From NCBI GenBank assembly GCA_963722175.1, contig CAVRKA010000003.1:496001-560000 (forward strand): DNA of 64,000 bases, given 5' to 3'. The stretch's first letter is position 1; each line of letters starts with the position of its first letter. The DNA is from WHSW01 sp963722175 (lineage in GTDB: Bacteria; Actinomycetota; Thermoleophilia; Solirubrobacterales; 70-9). Under the pieces are notes generated by a model. It searched no databases and was not told where the DNA came from. It saw nothing but the letters and a program-made list of their open reading frames with translations. The translations under genes were made by a program, and so were the position numbers. This document shows positions 15,871 to 24,752 of this stretch, in pieces.

Positions 15871-18250
15871 GCGGCAGCGGCGGCAGCGCCTCCTCGGTCT
15901 CGAGCCCAACCCGGGGCAGGAACCGGTCGAGCCAGCCGGGCAGCCACCAGTTGCGCTCGCCGAGCAGCACCATCGCCGCCGGCACCAGCAGGCAGCGGAC
16001 GATCGTCGCGTCGACGGCGATCGCGACCGCCAGGCCGACGCCGAACTGCTTCACGGTCGGGTCGCCGTTGAGGATGAAGCTGGCGAAGACGCTGACCATG
16101 ATCGCGGCGGCCGCGGTGATCACCCGGGCGCTCGAGGCGAGACCCTCGATCACGGCGGCGCGGTTGTCGCCGTTGCCGCGCCAGATCTCGCCGATCCTCG
16201 AGACCAGGAACACCTGGTAGTCCATCGAGAGCCCGAAGAGGATCGCGAACATCAGCAGGGGGACGAAGCTCTCGATCGGGATCGGGCGGCTGAGGCCGAT
16301 CAGCTCGTCGCCCCACCCCTTCTCGAACACGGCGGTGAGCACGCCGTAGGCGGCGGCGACCGAGAGCAGGTTCATCAGCGCCGCGGTCACCGGCACGAGC
16401 ACCGAGCGGAAGGCGAGCAGGAGGAGGACGAAGCTGAGCGCGATCACGATCAGGATCACCGAGGGCAGCTTCTCGGAGATCCGGTCGCCGAGGTCGATGT
16501 AGCCGGCGGTCGTCCCGCCGACGTAGGCGGTCAGGCCGGTGCCCTTGACCGCCGCCGGGATCACGTTGTCGCGCAGGTCGGTGACCACGTCCTGAGTTGC
16601 GTAGGCCGAGGGCGCCGTGGTCGGCGTCGCCGTGAACACCGCTCCGCTGCCGTCGGCCGAGACGTCGGCCTGGGAGACCGAGTCGACGTTCTTGGCCTTC
16701 GAGATCTGCTTTTCGAGGCTGACCAACCGCGGGTCGCTGGCGGTCGACTTCAGGTACTTCTTCTGCTCGCTGGTCTGTTGCTGCTGGGCGGCGCTCGGCC
16801 CGGGCACCTGCGCCTCGGCCTGCTCCTGCGCCTGGTCGGGAGGCACGCCCTCCTCCTCCAGCTGCTCGGTCAGCGACGCCACCTGCTGCTCGGCCTGCTG
16901 CTGCTGCGCCGCGGCCTGGTTGTTGAGCTTGTTGAGCTTCTTCTGGTCGTTGTGCGCCGGGGGCTTGAGGTCGACGGCGATCAGCAGCGGGCCGTTGGCG
17001 CCGACGCCGAACCCCTTCGCGAGCAGGTCGTAGGACTGTCGCGACTCGGTGTCGGTCGGCAGCTGGCCGACGTCCTCCTGACCGAGCTTCATGTCGAGCA
17101 GCGGCAGCGCCAGCACGAGGAGGATCACCACGGCGCCGATCAGCGCCGGCCACGGCCGCTTGGCGACCCCGCGCGCCCATCGCGCCCAACCGTGCGGCTG
17201 GTCGTCGCGGTGCTCGGGGGTGACCATCGGCACCCGCAGCGACTCGATCCGATGCCCGATCAGGCCGAGGATCGCGGGGAGCAGCGTGAGCGCCGCCGCA
17301 ACCGCGATCACCACCACGACCGCGGACGAGTAGCCGAGCGCGCTGACGAGCGGAATCTGCGCCAGGATCAGCGAGAGCAGCGCGATCACCACCGTGCCGC
17401 CGGCGAAGGCGACGGCGCTGCCCGAGGTCGCAGCCGAGCGGGCGATCGCCTCGTGGACATCGAGCCCCTCGGCGAGACGGCGGCGGTAGCGGGTGACGAT
17501 GAACAGCGAGTAGTCGATTCCCACCCCGAGCCCGATCATCGTCCCCAGGGTCGGGGCGACGCTCGGGACCGCGACCACGTGCCCGAGCAGGGTGATCGTG
17601 CTCAGGCCGGTGATCACGCCGACGATCGCGATCGTGATCGGCAGCGACATCGCGACGACCGTTCCGAGCGCGAGCAGCAGGATCACGATCGCCGCCAGGA
17701 TCCCGATCCGCTCGCTCCACTCGGTGCTCGGCTTCGAGACCTCCTGGCCCAGGTAGCCGCCGGCCGCCACCTTCATCCCCGCGTCGACCGCGGGCTGGGC
17801 CGCGTCGATGATCTCGTTCGCCTCGTCGTCCTCGAGCTCGTCCGGCCCGAGGTTGAGCGTGAGCGACACGTAGCCGACCCGCCCGTCCTTGGAGAGGGCG
17901 TCGGAGCCCGCCTCGCTGAGCGGGCTGACGGCCTTGCGAACGTAGGGGGAGTCGCTCAGTGACTTGACCGTCGCCTTGACCGCCTTCTCGTTCGCGCCCT
18001 GGTCGAGGCGACCCGAATCGACGGCGAGCACGATCGGGATCGTCCCGTTCGCCTGGTGGGGCAGCTTGTCGTCGAGCAGGTCGGTGGCCGAGTTCGAGCC
18101 GGTGTCCGGAAGCGAGAGGTTGTCCGAGGTCTGGCTGCCCACCGCCCTCGCGGCGACGACGACCCCGACGACGATCACGACCCAGGTCGCGATCACGATC
18201 CAATGACGGCGCGCGCATAGGTGGCCGAGGCGGTAGAGGAGCAGGCTCAC
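15836..18250 (-). CDS. MMPL/RND-family membrane transporter
   Basis: An 804-residue transporter with the MMPL layout: helix 1 near residue 20, a large outer loop, a cluster of helices, a second outer loop and a final helix cluster. The Asp-Tyr pairs of the proton pathway are visible in GLGVGIDYSLFIVTRYRRR and FGLSMDYQVFLVSRIGE. The second outer loop has a Gln-rich coiled coil (about 435-505, e.g. LNNQAAAQQQQAEQQ). MMPL proteins move lipids or hydrophobic compounds with proton-motive force. It is the last gene of a minus-strand run and starts 25 bases after the haloalkane dehalogenase stop, so it may export or import that pathway's compound (inference). Confidence 0.92.
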   Translation of the reverse strand: MSLLLYRLGHLCARRHWIVIATWVVIVVGVVVAARAVGSQTSDNLSLPDTGSNSATDLLDDKLPHQANGTIPIVLAVDSGRLDQGANEKAVKATVKSLSDSPYVRKAVSPLSEAGSDALSKDGRVGYVSLTLNLGPDELEDDEANEIIDAAQPAVDAGMKVAAGGYLGQEVSKPSTEWSERIGILAAIVILLLALGTVVAMSLPITIAIVGVITGLSTITLLGHVVAVPSVAPTLGTMIGLGVGIDYSLFIVTRYRRRLAEGLDVHEAIARSAATSGSAVAFAGGTVVIALLSLILAQIPLVSALGYSSAVVVVIAVAAALTLLPAILGLIGHRIESLRVPMVTPEHRDDQPHGWARWARGVAKRPWPALIGAVVILLVLALPLLDMKLGQEDVGQLPTDTESRQSYDLLAKGFGVGANGPLLIAVDLKPPAHNDQKKLNKLNNQAAAQQQQAEQQVASLTEQLEEEGVPPDQAQEQAEAQVPGPSAAQQQQTSEQKKYLKSTASDPRLVSLEKQISKAKNVDSVSQADVSADGSGAVFTATPTTAPSAYATQDVVTDLRDNVIPAAVKGTGLTAYVGGTTAGYIDLGDRISEKLPSVILIVIALSFVLLLLAFRSVLVPVTAALMNLLSVAAAYGVLTAVFEKGWGDELIGLSRPIPIESFVPLLMFAILFGLSMDYQVFLVSRIGEIWRGNGDNRAAVIEGLASSARVITAAAAIMVSVFASFILNGDPTVKQFGVGLAVAIAVDATIVRCLLVPAAMVLLGERNWWLPGWLDRFLPRVGLETEEALPPLPPSSAAPSAGRQ

Positions 18251-18275
18251 GCGGCGAACCTGCGGAGGCGGACCA

Positions 18276-19160
18276 TCAGCGGCCGTTCGACGCCAGCCAG
18301 GCGGCGATCCGAGCGCCGATCTCCTCGCCGGCGTCCTCCTGGAGGAAATGCGAGGCGTTCTCGATCTTCACCGGCGGGTCGGCGTTGATCGCCGCGGCGA
18401 AGCGCTCCCCCACCTTGAACGGGATGATCGGGTCCGAGTCCGCCCACAGGTGCAGCTTCGGCCGCTCGTCGGTCCGCAGCGCTTCCAGCGTCCGCTTGCC
18501 GGCCGCGGCGCCCGGCATCTCCGGGTTGGTGGGGAGCATCAGCGGGAACGCGCGGGTGCCGGCCTTCGACTCGGGAGTCGGGAACGGCGCCTCGTAGGCG
18601 GCCTGGACCTCGTCGGGCATCCCGCGCGCGCAGGCGCCCTTGACGAGGAAGCCGACCGGCAGGTCCTCGGTCCGCTCGACGAAGTCGCGGAACGTCTTCC
18701 ACGCGTCCGACATCGGCTGCTCGCCGGTGAACAGGCCGGTGTCCATGATCACCATCCGCGCGATCCGATCCGGATGCTCGACCGCCAATCGCAGCCCGAT
18801 CGGCCCGCCCCAGTCGTGGACGACCGCGGTCGCGTCGCGCAGGTCCAGCTCCTCGAGCAGCGTCGCCGTGAGCTCGCAGTGACGGTCGAACGAGTACCAG
18901 CCGAAGTCGGTCGGCTTGTCCGAGCGCCCGAAGCCCGCGTAGTCGGGGGCGATGCAGCGGTAGCCGGCGTCGCGGACGGGCGGGATCACCTTGCGCCAGA
19001 GATATGACCAGGTCGGCTCGCCGTGGAAGAAGACCACCGGGGGGCCGTCGCCCTCGTCGATGTGCGCCAGGCGCAGCCCGTCGACCTCGCGGTAGCGAGG
19101 CTCGAAGTCGAACCCGGGCAGGTCCGCGAAGCGCTCGTCGGGGGTGCGGACGACGTCCAT
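18276..19160 (-). CDS. Haloalkane dehalogenase, HLD-I (DhlA/DmbB-like)
   Basis: A 294-residue Asp-nucleophile hydrolase that should replace a halogen on an alkyl carbon with hydroxyl. It has the HLD-I oxyanion motif HGEPTWSYLWR (46-56), nucleophile and first halide-binding Trp in VVHDWGGPIGL (D116-W117), the cap segment EAPFPTPESKAG characteristic of this group, acid in ADSDPII (D243) and His in NASHFLQED (H271). The second halide-binding Trp of DhlA has no counterpart by ungapped comparison; W154 in the cap is a candidate. ATG 19160 (MDVVRTPDERF) is typical of the family. It lies between SDR and MMPL genes with gaps of about 25 bases. Confidence 0.88.
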   Translation of the reverse strand: MDVVRTPDERFADLPGFDFEPRYREVDGLRLAHIDEGDGPPVVFFHGEPTWSYLWRKVIPPVRDAGYRCIAPDYAGFGRSDKPTDFGWYSFDRHCELTATLLEELDLRDATAVVHDWGGPIGLRLAVEHPDRIARMVIMDTGLFTGEQPMSDAWKTFRDFVERTEDLPVGFLVKGACARGMPDEVQAAYEAPFPTPESKAGTRAFPLMLPTNPEMPGAAAGKRTLEALRTDERPKLHLWADSDPIIPFKVGERFAAAINADPPVKIENASHFLQEDAGEEIGARIAAWLASNGR

Positions 19161-19184
19161 GCCTGGGAGCAACCTATCGTGAGC

Positions 19185-20204
19185 TCAAAGCAGGCCGCGC
19201 TCGCGAGCGCCCGCGACCGTCTCCGCCAGCGTCTCCGCGCCGGAACGCCACTCGCCGATCCCGAGCTCGCGGGCCGCCTTCGAGCCGTCCATCAGCACCG
19301 GGGTGCGGAACGCGTTGATCCACTCCAGGATCGCCGGCGTCAGCGGCGCGCGCTCAATCGCCGCCGCGACCGCCGAGATCGCCGCCTTCGGCACCGGCAC
19401 CGTCGTCCAGCCCAGCTCGCGGGCGATGTCGGAGGTGGTGATCTCGTCCGGCGCCGCGAGGTTGTAGACGCCGGGCTCCCCCTCCCCCGCCACCGCCGCG
19501 GCGATCGCCGCGGCAACGTCGTCGGTGTGGACGAGCTGCAGCGGGACCCCGGTGTCGGGGAGCACGGGACGGACGACCGGGAGCCGCTCGAGGCCCTTGC
19601 GCAGTGGCGCCAGCGCCGCGGTCAGCCGGTTGCCGGTGGTCAGCATCGTCACCAGCGTCGGCGCGTCCGCGCCAGCGACCACGCACGGGCGGAAGACGTA
19701 CGCGGCGGTGTCGGAACCCGAGAGCGAGTCGGCCAGCACCTGCTCCAACTCGGCCTTGTGGGCCGAGTAGTAGAAGCCCTCCGAGCCGGCGGCGGGCATG
19801 TCCTCCGTCAGCCAGCCACGGTCGCCACCCTCGAACCCGTAGGCCGCCACCGACGAGGTGTAGACCAGCCGCTTCGCCGCGGCCGTTGCGGTCGCCTCGA
19901 AGACATTGCGGGATCCGGTGAGGTTGACCCGATGGGCCTCCTCGTGGTCGCCGAAGATGATGAACGCTAGGTGCACGACCACGTCCGCCTCGGCGACGAG
20001 CTCGTCCACCGAGTCGCGGTCGAGGATGTCGCCCCGGCGGTACTCCGTCCGCTGCCACCCATGCTCGGCGGGGTCGAACGGCCGGCGGGCCATCCCGATG
20101 ATCCGGCCGACCTCGGGCCGCGCCTCCAGCACCCTGACGGCCGTTCGCCCGATGTCGCCGGTGGGGCCGGTGACCGCGACCGTGAGCTCAGCGGGCCCGC
20201 TCAA
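19185..20204 (-). CDS. NAD-dependent epimerase/dehydratase (extended SDR)
   Basis: A 339-residue extended short-chain dehydrogenase. The nucleotide-binding loop is VTGPTGDIG near the N-terminus; ADVVVHLAFI follows, then catalytic Ser in VYTSSVAAYG and the YxxxK motif in YYSAHKAE. The C-terminal half forms the substrate domain. It could oxidise, reduce or epimerise an alcohol/carbonyl substrate. The likely start is TTG (20202-20204), since no ATG or GTG lies before the Rossmann strand. It begins 16 bases after the stop of the aldehyde dehydrogenase-alcohol oxidase fusion and precedes the dehalogenase, so it is part of that operon. Exact reaction unknown. Confidence 0.85.
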   Translation of the reverse strand: MSGPAELTVAVTGPTGDIGRTAVRVLEARPEVGRIIGMARRPFDPAEHGWQRTEYRRGDILDRDSVDELVAEADVVVHLAFIIFGDHEEAHRVNLTGSRNVFEATATAAAKRLVYTSSVAAYGFEGGDRGWLTEDMPAAGSEGFYYSAHKAELEQVLADSLSGSDTAAYVFRPCVVAGADAPTLVTMLTTGNRLTAALAPLRKGLERLPVVRPVLPDTGVPLQLVHTDDVAAAIAAAVAGEGEPGVYNLAAPDEITTSDIARELGWTTVPVPKAAISAVAAAIERAPLTPAILEWINAFRTPVLMDGSKAARELGIGEWRSGAETLAETVAGARERGLL

Positions 20205-20220
20205 ACCAATGGGCGGCGTT

Positions 20221-23200
20221 TCACGCCGCGGCGATCGCGTGCGCGGTGCGCCGCGCCAGGGCCATGATCGTCAGCATCGGGTTGGTCCCCGACGCACTGG
20301 GGAACGCGCTTGCGTCGCCGATCCAGACGCCGGGGGTGTCGTGCAGCTCGCCCCAGGGATTGGCGACCGACGTCTGCGGATCGGCCCCCATCCGGCAGGT
20401 GCCCATCTGGTGCGCCGAGAAGAGCAGAAAGTCGCGGGGCGCGATCGGGTGGGAGTTGAGATCGGCGATGAACGCCTCGAGGTCGTCACCGCGCCTCCAG
20501 TCGCCGGCCTTGCGGTGGCTGCCGATGATCTCCTCGGCTCCTGCCGCCTCGTGGATGCGGACCAGCTGCTCGACCCCGGCGCGGATGTCGCGGATGTCGA
20601 GCTCGTTGGTGACCGGGTACTGCGGAACCGAGTTGCCGTCGGCGTCGATTACGACGCGGCCGTGGCCGCGCTCGCGCAGCAGGCTGATCAGCGGCGCGGC
20701 GTGATCCCAGCGGCTCATGATCTCCTTGTGCTCGCGGCCCGAGCGCCAGGGCACCGCGCCGGCGGTCAGGCCGGTGGTCGACTGCGCCGCCTCGAACAGG
20801 AAGCCGTGGCCGTCGCCGAGGTCGGCGAACTCGTGCGAGAGCGCCGCCTGCGGCGGGCCCCAGACCCAGTTCTGCGGCTCGGGGTAGAAGGCCGTGATCG
20901 CCGCGGTCGGGTGCAGGCGCAGGTAGTCGCCGGTCGCCGGCCCGCCGATCTGCGAGCGCAGCAGCAGGGCCGGGGACTCGAGCGAGCCGCAGGCGACGAC
21001 GACGACCGGCGCCCGGACCACCACGCGTGTGCTCGCGCCGCCGTTCGCCGGCTCGGGATCGGTGTAGGTGGCCTCCACGCCCGCAGCGCGGCCGTCCTCG
21101 ACCAGGATGCGCTCGACGCGACAGTCGGAGATGATCTTCGCGCCCGCCCGCTGGGCGTCGAGCAGGTACGTCTTCGCGGTCGAGTTCTTCGAGCCCGACT
21201 GGTCGCCGAAGCCCATGTACGCCGCCGAGGCCGGGTCGTAGAGCTCGGGATCGGTGTTGCGGGTGATCGTCCGGAAGTCGTAGCCGAGCACCTCGCAGGC
21301 CTCCTGGAGCCGGCGATGGGGACCGGAGAGGTCGGAGCAGTCGCCGGTCACGCCCAGGCGCTCCCAGACCGCGTCCATGTGGGCGTCGTACTCGGGCTGG
21401 TCGAGCCCCTCGAGCCCGTGCTCCGTGGCCCACTCCTCGCGCACCCAGTCGTGCGTGCGCAGGCAGTTGGTCCAGTTGATCACCGTGCCGCCGCCGACCC
21501 CGGTCCCGGCGACGAGCCCGACCTGGCCGTCCTCGGTCGGGAACGGGCCGCCGTTCAGGTAGAGCCGCTGGTAGGCGGAGAGCTCGAGCCCGTCGAAGTC
21601 GCGGTCGTCGTGATAGCCGCCCATCTCGAGCACGCAGACCGACTTGCCGGCCGCCGCCAGCTCGCCGGCGACCACCCCGCCACCGGCGCCCGAGCCGACG
21701 ATGCAGACATCCGCGGTGATGACCTCCTCGGCGCCCTCCGGCCGGTGCATCTCGAGCGGCCGAGGACGATCGGGCGGTGGCGCGATCGGGCCCGGGTAGC
21801 CGATCGCGTCCCAGTTGACGTTGCGGCCGGTCCCGAGCTCCGGCAGCGCGTAGAAGAGCGAGCCGGCGATCCCGCGCAGGGTGCTGATCCCCGCCAGGGC
21901 CTCCGGGCTCTGGTCGCAGAACCCGAGCACGATCTCCTCGCGCAGCTCGGCCGGGGTCGCCATCGCCATCCCGCTCTCGGCCAGCGAGTCGAGCAGCTCG
22001 CGCAGGCCCTCGATCTGCTCGTCGGGCAGCCCGGCCTGCAGCAGCGCGATCTCGACGCCCTCCGGGACAGCGGCGTGCGAGGCGGCGCGCGCCCAGAAGC
22101 CATGCGGATCGGGCTCGCCCTCGGGCGGCGCCAGCGAGGGGATGAAGGTGTCGCAGAGCGCGATCAGCGTGGCCCGCTGGGCGTCGTTGAGGATGTCGCT
22201 GGTCGCGAGCGCGGCGAACGCCTCACCCATCGCCTGACTCGCCTGGGCGTTGTAGGGGAAGTGGTGGGCGTCACGCGACGGCGCGTAGCCCGGCACGACC
22301 ATCAGCGACTGGCGGCGCGTGTACTTGCGGATCCCGTCCTTGCCGTGGCGGGATCCGAGGCCGGACTCCTTCCAACCGCCCATCGGCAGCTCGAGCGCCG
22401 CGTAGTTGACCTGGGCGTCGTTGACGCAGACCGAGCCGGCCTCGACCCGGCGCGCGACCTCCTCGCCGCGCTGTTCGTCCCGGGTCCAGACCGACGCCTG
22501 CAGTCCATACGGGCCCTCGTTCGCGAGCTCGATCGCGCGCTCGGCGTCGGCGACCCTCATCACCGGCAGGGTCGGGCCGAACGTCTCCTCGACCATGCAG
22601 CTCATCGAGTGGTCGACGTCGGTGAGGATCGTCGGCGGGTAGAAGCGCCCCGGGCCGGCGGCCGGCTCGCCGCCGGTGACGACGTTGGCGCCCTTGGCGA
22701 CCGCGTCGCGGACGTGCTCTTCGATGATCTCCATCTGCGGCGGGAAGATGATCGCGCCGACGTCGACCGTGCCCGGCTCACCCGGTGGGCCCTGGCGCAG
22801 CCCGCGGACCTTCTCGGTCAGCTTGTCGACGAACTCGTCGTGGACCTGCTCCTCGACGTAGATCCGCTCGACCGAGATGCAGACCTGGCCCGAGTTGTTG
22901 AGCCCGTAGGAGATCGCGGCGTTGGTCGCACGCTCGAGGTCGGCGTCGGCGAGCACGATCATCGGGTCCTTGCCGCCGAGTTCGAGGCTGACCGGGGTCA
23001 GCGTCTGGGCGGCCTGCGCCATCACCTTCTTGCCGGTCCGCACGGAGCCGGTGAACATCACGAAGTCGACCTCGTCGATCAGCGCCGCGCCGGTCTCGCC
23101 GCGGCCGGTCGCGACCTGGAAGACGTCGTCGGGAATCCCCGACTCCGCGAGCATCTCGGCCATCAGCAGCGAGGTGAGCGGCGTGATCTCGGAGGGCTTC

Positions 23201-23691
23201 ATGACCACGGAGTTGCCGGCGGCCAGCGCCGGGATGCAGTCGCCGAAGGAGTTGTTGAGCGGGTAGTTCCAGGGGCCGATCACGCCGATCACGCCGAGTG
23301 GCGCGTAACGGACGACCATCCGCCGCCCGCGCACGAACGGCGACGCCGACTCGATCTCCTCGTCGGCGAGGTACCCCGGCGCCTTCTTGGCCCAGAACTC
23401 GAGGGCCGACAGGCCGTAGGAGAGCTCCGCGAACTGGGTCTCGTCGGCGGGCCGGCCCGTCTCGCCGACGATCGTGCCGATCACCCGCTCGGCGTTGGCG
23501 ACCATCCATCGGCGGGCGGCCAGCAACACCTCCGCGCGGCCGTCGTAGCCGAGCGCTTCCCAGCCGGGCTGCGCGGCACGCGCCGCGGCGACGATCTCCC
23601 TGACCTCGTCGCCCGTCAGCTCGGGAACGGTGGCGATCGTCTCACCCGTCGCCGGGTTCTCGACCGCGATTCCCCCGTTCTCGGACATCAT
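20221..23691 (-). CDS. Fused aldehyde dehydrogenase-GMC alcohol oxidase
   Basis: A single 1156-residue frame. Residues 1-470 are a complete NAD(P)-dependent aldehyde dehydrogenase: PWNYPLNNSFG (Asn142), LELGGKDP (Glu237), NNSGQVCISVERI (Cys271) and EETFGPTLPV. Residues about 480-620 resemble the helical N-terminal domain of long-chain alcohol oxidases. From about 660 comes a GMC flavoprotein: FAD loop IVGSGAGGGVVAGELAAAG, TGVGGGTVINWTN, and the C-terminal pair SAHQMGTCRMG (His1094) and SGTNPMLTIMALARR (Asn1137). All key residues of both halves are present, so it should take an alcohol to an aldehyde to an acid. It starts the catabolic part of the operon, eight bases after the RDD gene. Confidence 0.93.
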   Translation of the reverse strand: MMSENGGIAVENPATGETIATVPELTGDEVREIVAAARAAQPGWEALGYDGRAEVLLAARRWMVANAERVIGTIVGETGRPADETQFAELSYGLSALEFWAKKAPGYLADEEIESASPFVRGRRMVVRYAPLGVIGVIGPWNYPLNNSFGDCIPALAAGNSVVMKPSEITPLTSLLMAEMLAESGIPDDVFQVATGRGETGAALIDEVDFVMFTGSVRTGKKVMAQAAQTLTPVSLELGGKDPMIVLADADLERATNAAISYGLNNSGQVCISVERIYVEEQVHDEFVDKLTEKVRGLRQGPPGEPGTVDVGAIIFPPQMEIIEEHVRDAVAKGANVVTGGEPAAGPGRFYPPTILTDVDHSMSCMVEETFGPTLPVMRVADAERAIELANEGPYGLQASVWTRDEQRGEEVARRVEAGSVCVNDAQVNYAALELPMGGWKESGLGSRHGKDGIRKYTRRQSLMVVPGYAPSRDAHHFPYNAQASQAMGEAFAALATSDILNDAQRATLIALCDTFIPSLAPPEGEPDPHGFWARAASHAAVPEGVEIALLQAGLPDEQIEGLRELLDSLAESGMAMATPAELREEIVLGFCDQSPEALAGISTLRGIAGSLFYALPELGTGRNVNWDAIGYPGPIAPPPDRPRPLEMHRPEGAEEVITADVCIVGSGAGGGVVAGELAAAGKSVCVLEMGGYHDDRDFDGLELSAYQRLYLNGGPFPTEDGQVGLVAGTGVGGGTVINWTNCLRTHDWVREEWATEHGLEGLDQPEYDAHMDAVWERLGVTGDCSDLSGPHRRLQEACEVLGYDFRTITRNTDPELYDPASAAYMGFGDQSGSKNSTAKTYLLDAQRAGAKIISDCRVERILVEDGRAAGVEATYTDPEPANGGASTRVVVRAPVVVVACGSLESPALLLRSQIGGPATGDYLRLHPTAAITAFYPEPQNWVWGPPQAALSHEFADLGDGHGFLFEAAQSTTGLTAGAVPWRSGREHKEIMSRWDHAAPLISLLRERGHGRVVIDADGNSVPQYPVTNELDIRDIRAGVEQLVRIHEAAGAEEIIGSHRKAGDWRRGDDLEAFIADLNSHPIAPRDFLLFSAHQMGTCRMGADPQTSVANPWGELHDTPGVWIGDASAFPSASGTNPMLTIMALARRTAHAIAAA

Positions 23692-23699
23692 CGCCGAGT

Positions 23700-24653
23700 C
23701 TATGCCGATTTCGCCGCCGCCGCTCGTGCCCGCGACGTCGCGACGGGGTCGACGCGGACCACGTCCGTATCAGCGCGCCGGTCCTGGAAGCCGCGCTGGT
23801 TGTCGCGGGTGACGATGCCCAGCAAGCCGAGCCCGAACGGGATGATCGCCAGCACCAGGCCGACGAGCCGCCGGCGGGCGACGCGCGGGCCGAGCACGTG
23901 CGAGCCCTGATGCTCGATCCGGATCGAGAGGAAGCGCATGCCGGGGGTCTGGCCGGCCAGCGACCAGAACGTAAACAGGTAGAGACCCCCGAAGAAGAGC
24001 CAGGCGGCGGCGCCGAACACCCAGCCGGCGGTCGAGAGGCCGTCGCTGCCGAACAGCGCGCTGATCACGGCCGCGGCGAGCAGGAAGGCGCCGTTGAGGA
24101 GCGCTCCGTCGATGAAGAACGCGATTCCGCGGGTCACCAGGCCGACCGAGTCGGTGGGGGCGGTCCGCGGCTTGCCGATTACCCGCCGCACGAAGCGCTC
24201 CAGACCGCCGTCGAAGCGGTCGGCGATCCTGCGGACCTGGCGGCCGAGGTCACCGATCAGGCCGACTCCCTGGGAGGCGATCGCAGCGCGGATCTCGGGG
24301 GCCTCGGCGATCCGTTCGATCAGGCTCTGGACCTCCTCCGAGTCGAGCAGCCGATCCCAGGCCTGGTTGACCACGTCGGAGTCGAGCGCCTTGGCGGCGG
24401 CGCGCTCCACGGCCGGGCTGGTGAGGGTGCGCTCCAGCGATTCCTGGGCGGCGTCGGACTCGAGCACGCGGAGAATCGCCCGCTCGACCGCGGGGCTCTC
24501 GAGCGCGCGCACGATCGCCTCCTCGGTCGCGACCTCGAGCGCGTCGTCGATCCCGGTCGCCGAGGCCACCCGCTCCCCCGCGCGGGCGCCGATCCCGAGC
24601 AGGCGCGCCGGGAGCGCCGGGCGTCGGCCGGGCGGTGGCTGGGACGAAGCCAT
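23700..24653 (-). CDS. RDD-family membrane protein with helical N-terminal domain
   Basis: A 317-residue protein. Residues 1-150 are charged and helical, with repeated units resembling each other (ESPAVERAILRVLES, TSPAVERAAAKALDS, DSEEVQSLIERIAEA). The RDD membrane domain follows: RGIAFFIDGALLNGAFLLAA, then WVFGAAAWLFFGGLYLFTFW, GQTPGMRFLSIRI, and a last helix. The Arg-Asp pair of the family name is in the first membrane segment. RDD proteins are poorly understood; some act in ion homeostasis. ATG 24653; divergent from the phosphoesterase gene by 99 bases. It is first in the minus-strand run leading into the alcohol oxidase fusion. Confidence 0.82.
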   Translation of the reverse strand: MASSQPPPGRRPALPARLLGIGARAGERVASATGIDDALEVATEEAIVRALESPAVERAILRVLESDAAQESLERTLTSPAVERAAAKALDSDVVNQAWDRLLDSEEVQSLIERIAEAPEIRAAIASQGVGLIGDLGRQVRRIADRFDGGLERFVRRVIGKPRTAPTDSVGLVTRGIAFFIDGALLNGAFLLAAAVISALFGSDGLSTAGWVFGAAAWLFFGGLYLFTFWSLAGQTPGMRFLSIRIEHQGSHVLGPRVARRRLVGLVLAIIPFGLGLLGIVTRDNQRGFQDRRADTDVVRVDPVATSRARAAAAKSA

Positions 24654-24752
24654 GGCCGCGATCGTCGCAGGTTGCGGCGGTCGGAACGCGCTCAGCCGAC
24701 GGGGCTCAGCGCAGCGCGTGGCAGACGGCGTCCTCCTGCCAGGATCCCGGTG

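Noticed and set aside
19906..23910. A plus-strand open frame of about 1330 codons opposite the ALDH-GMC fusion
   Set aside because: Antisense shadow of a gene with intact catalytic motifs; composition is biased to Arg, Asp, Gly and Val with no domain pattern.
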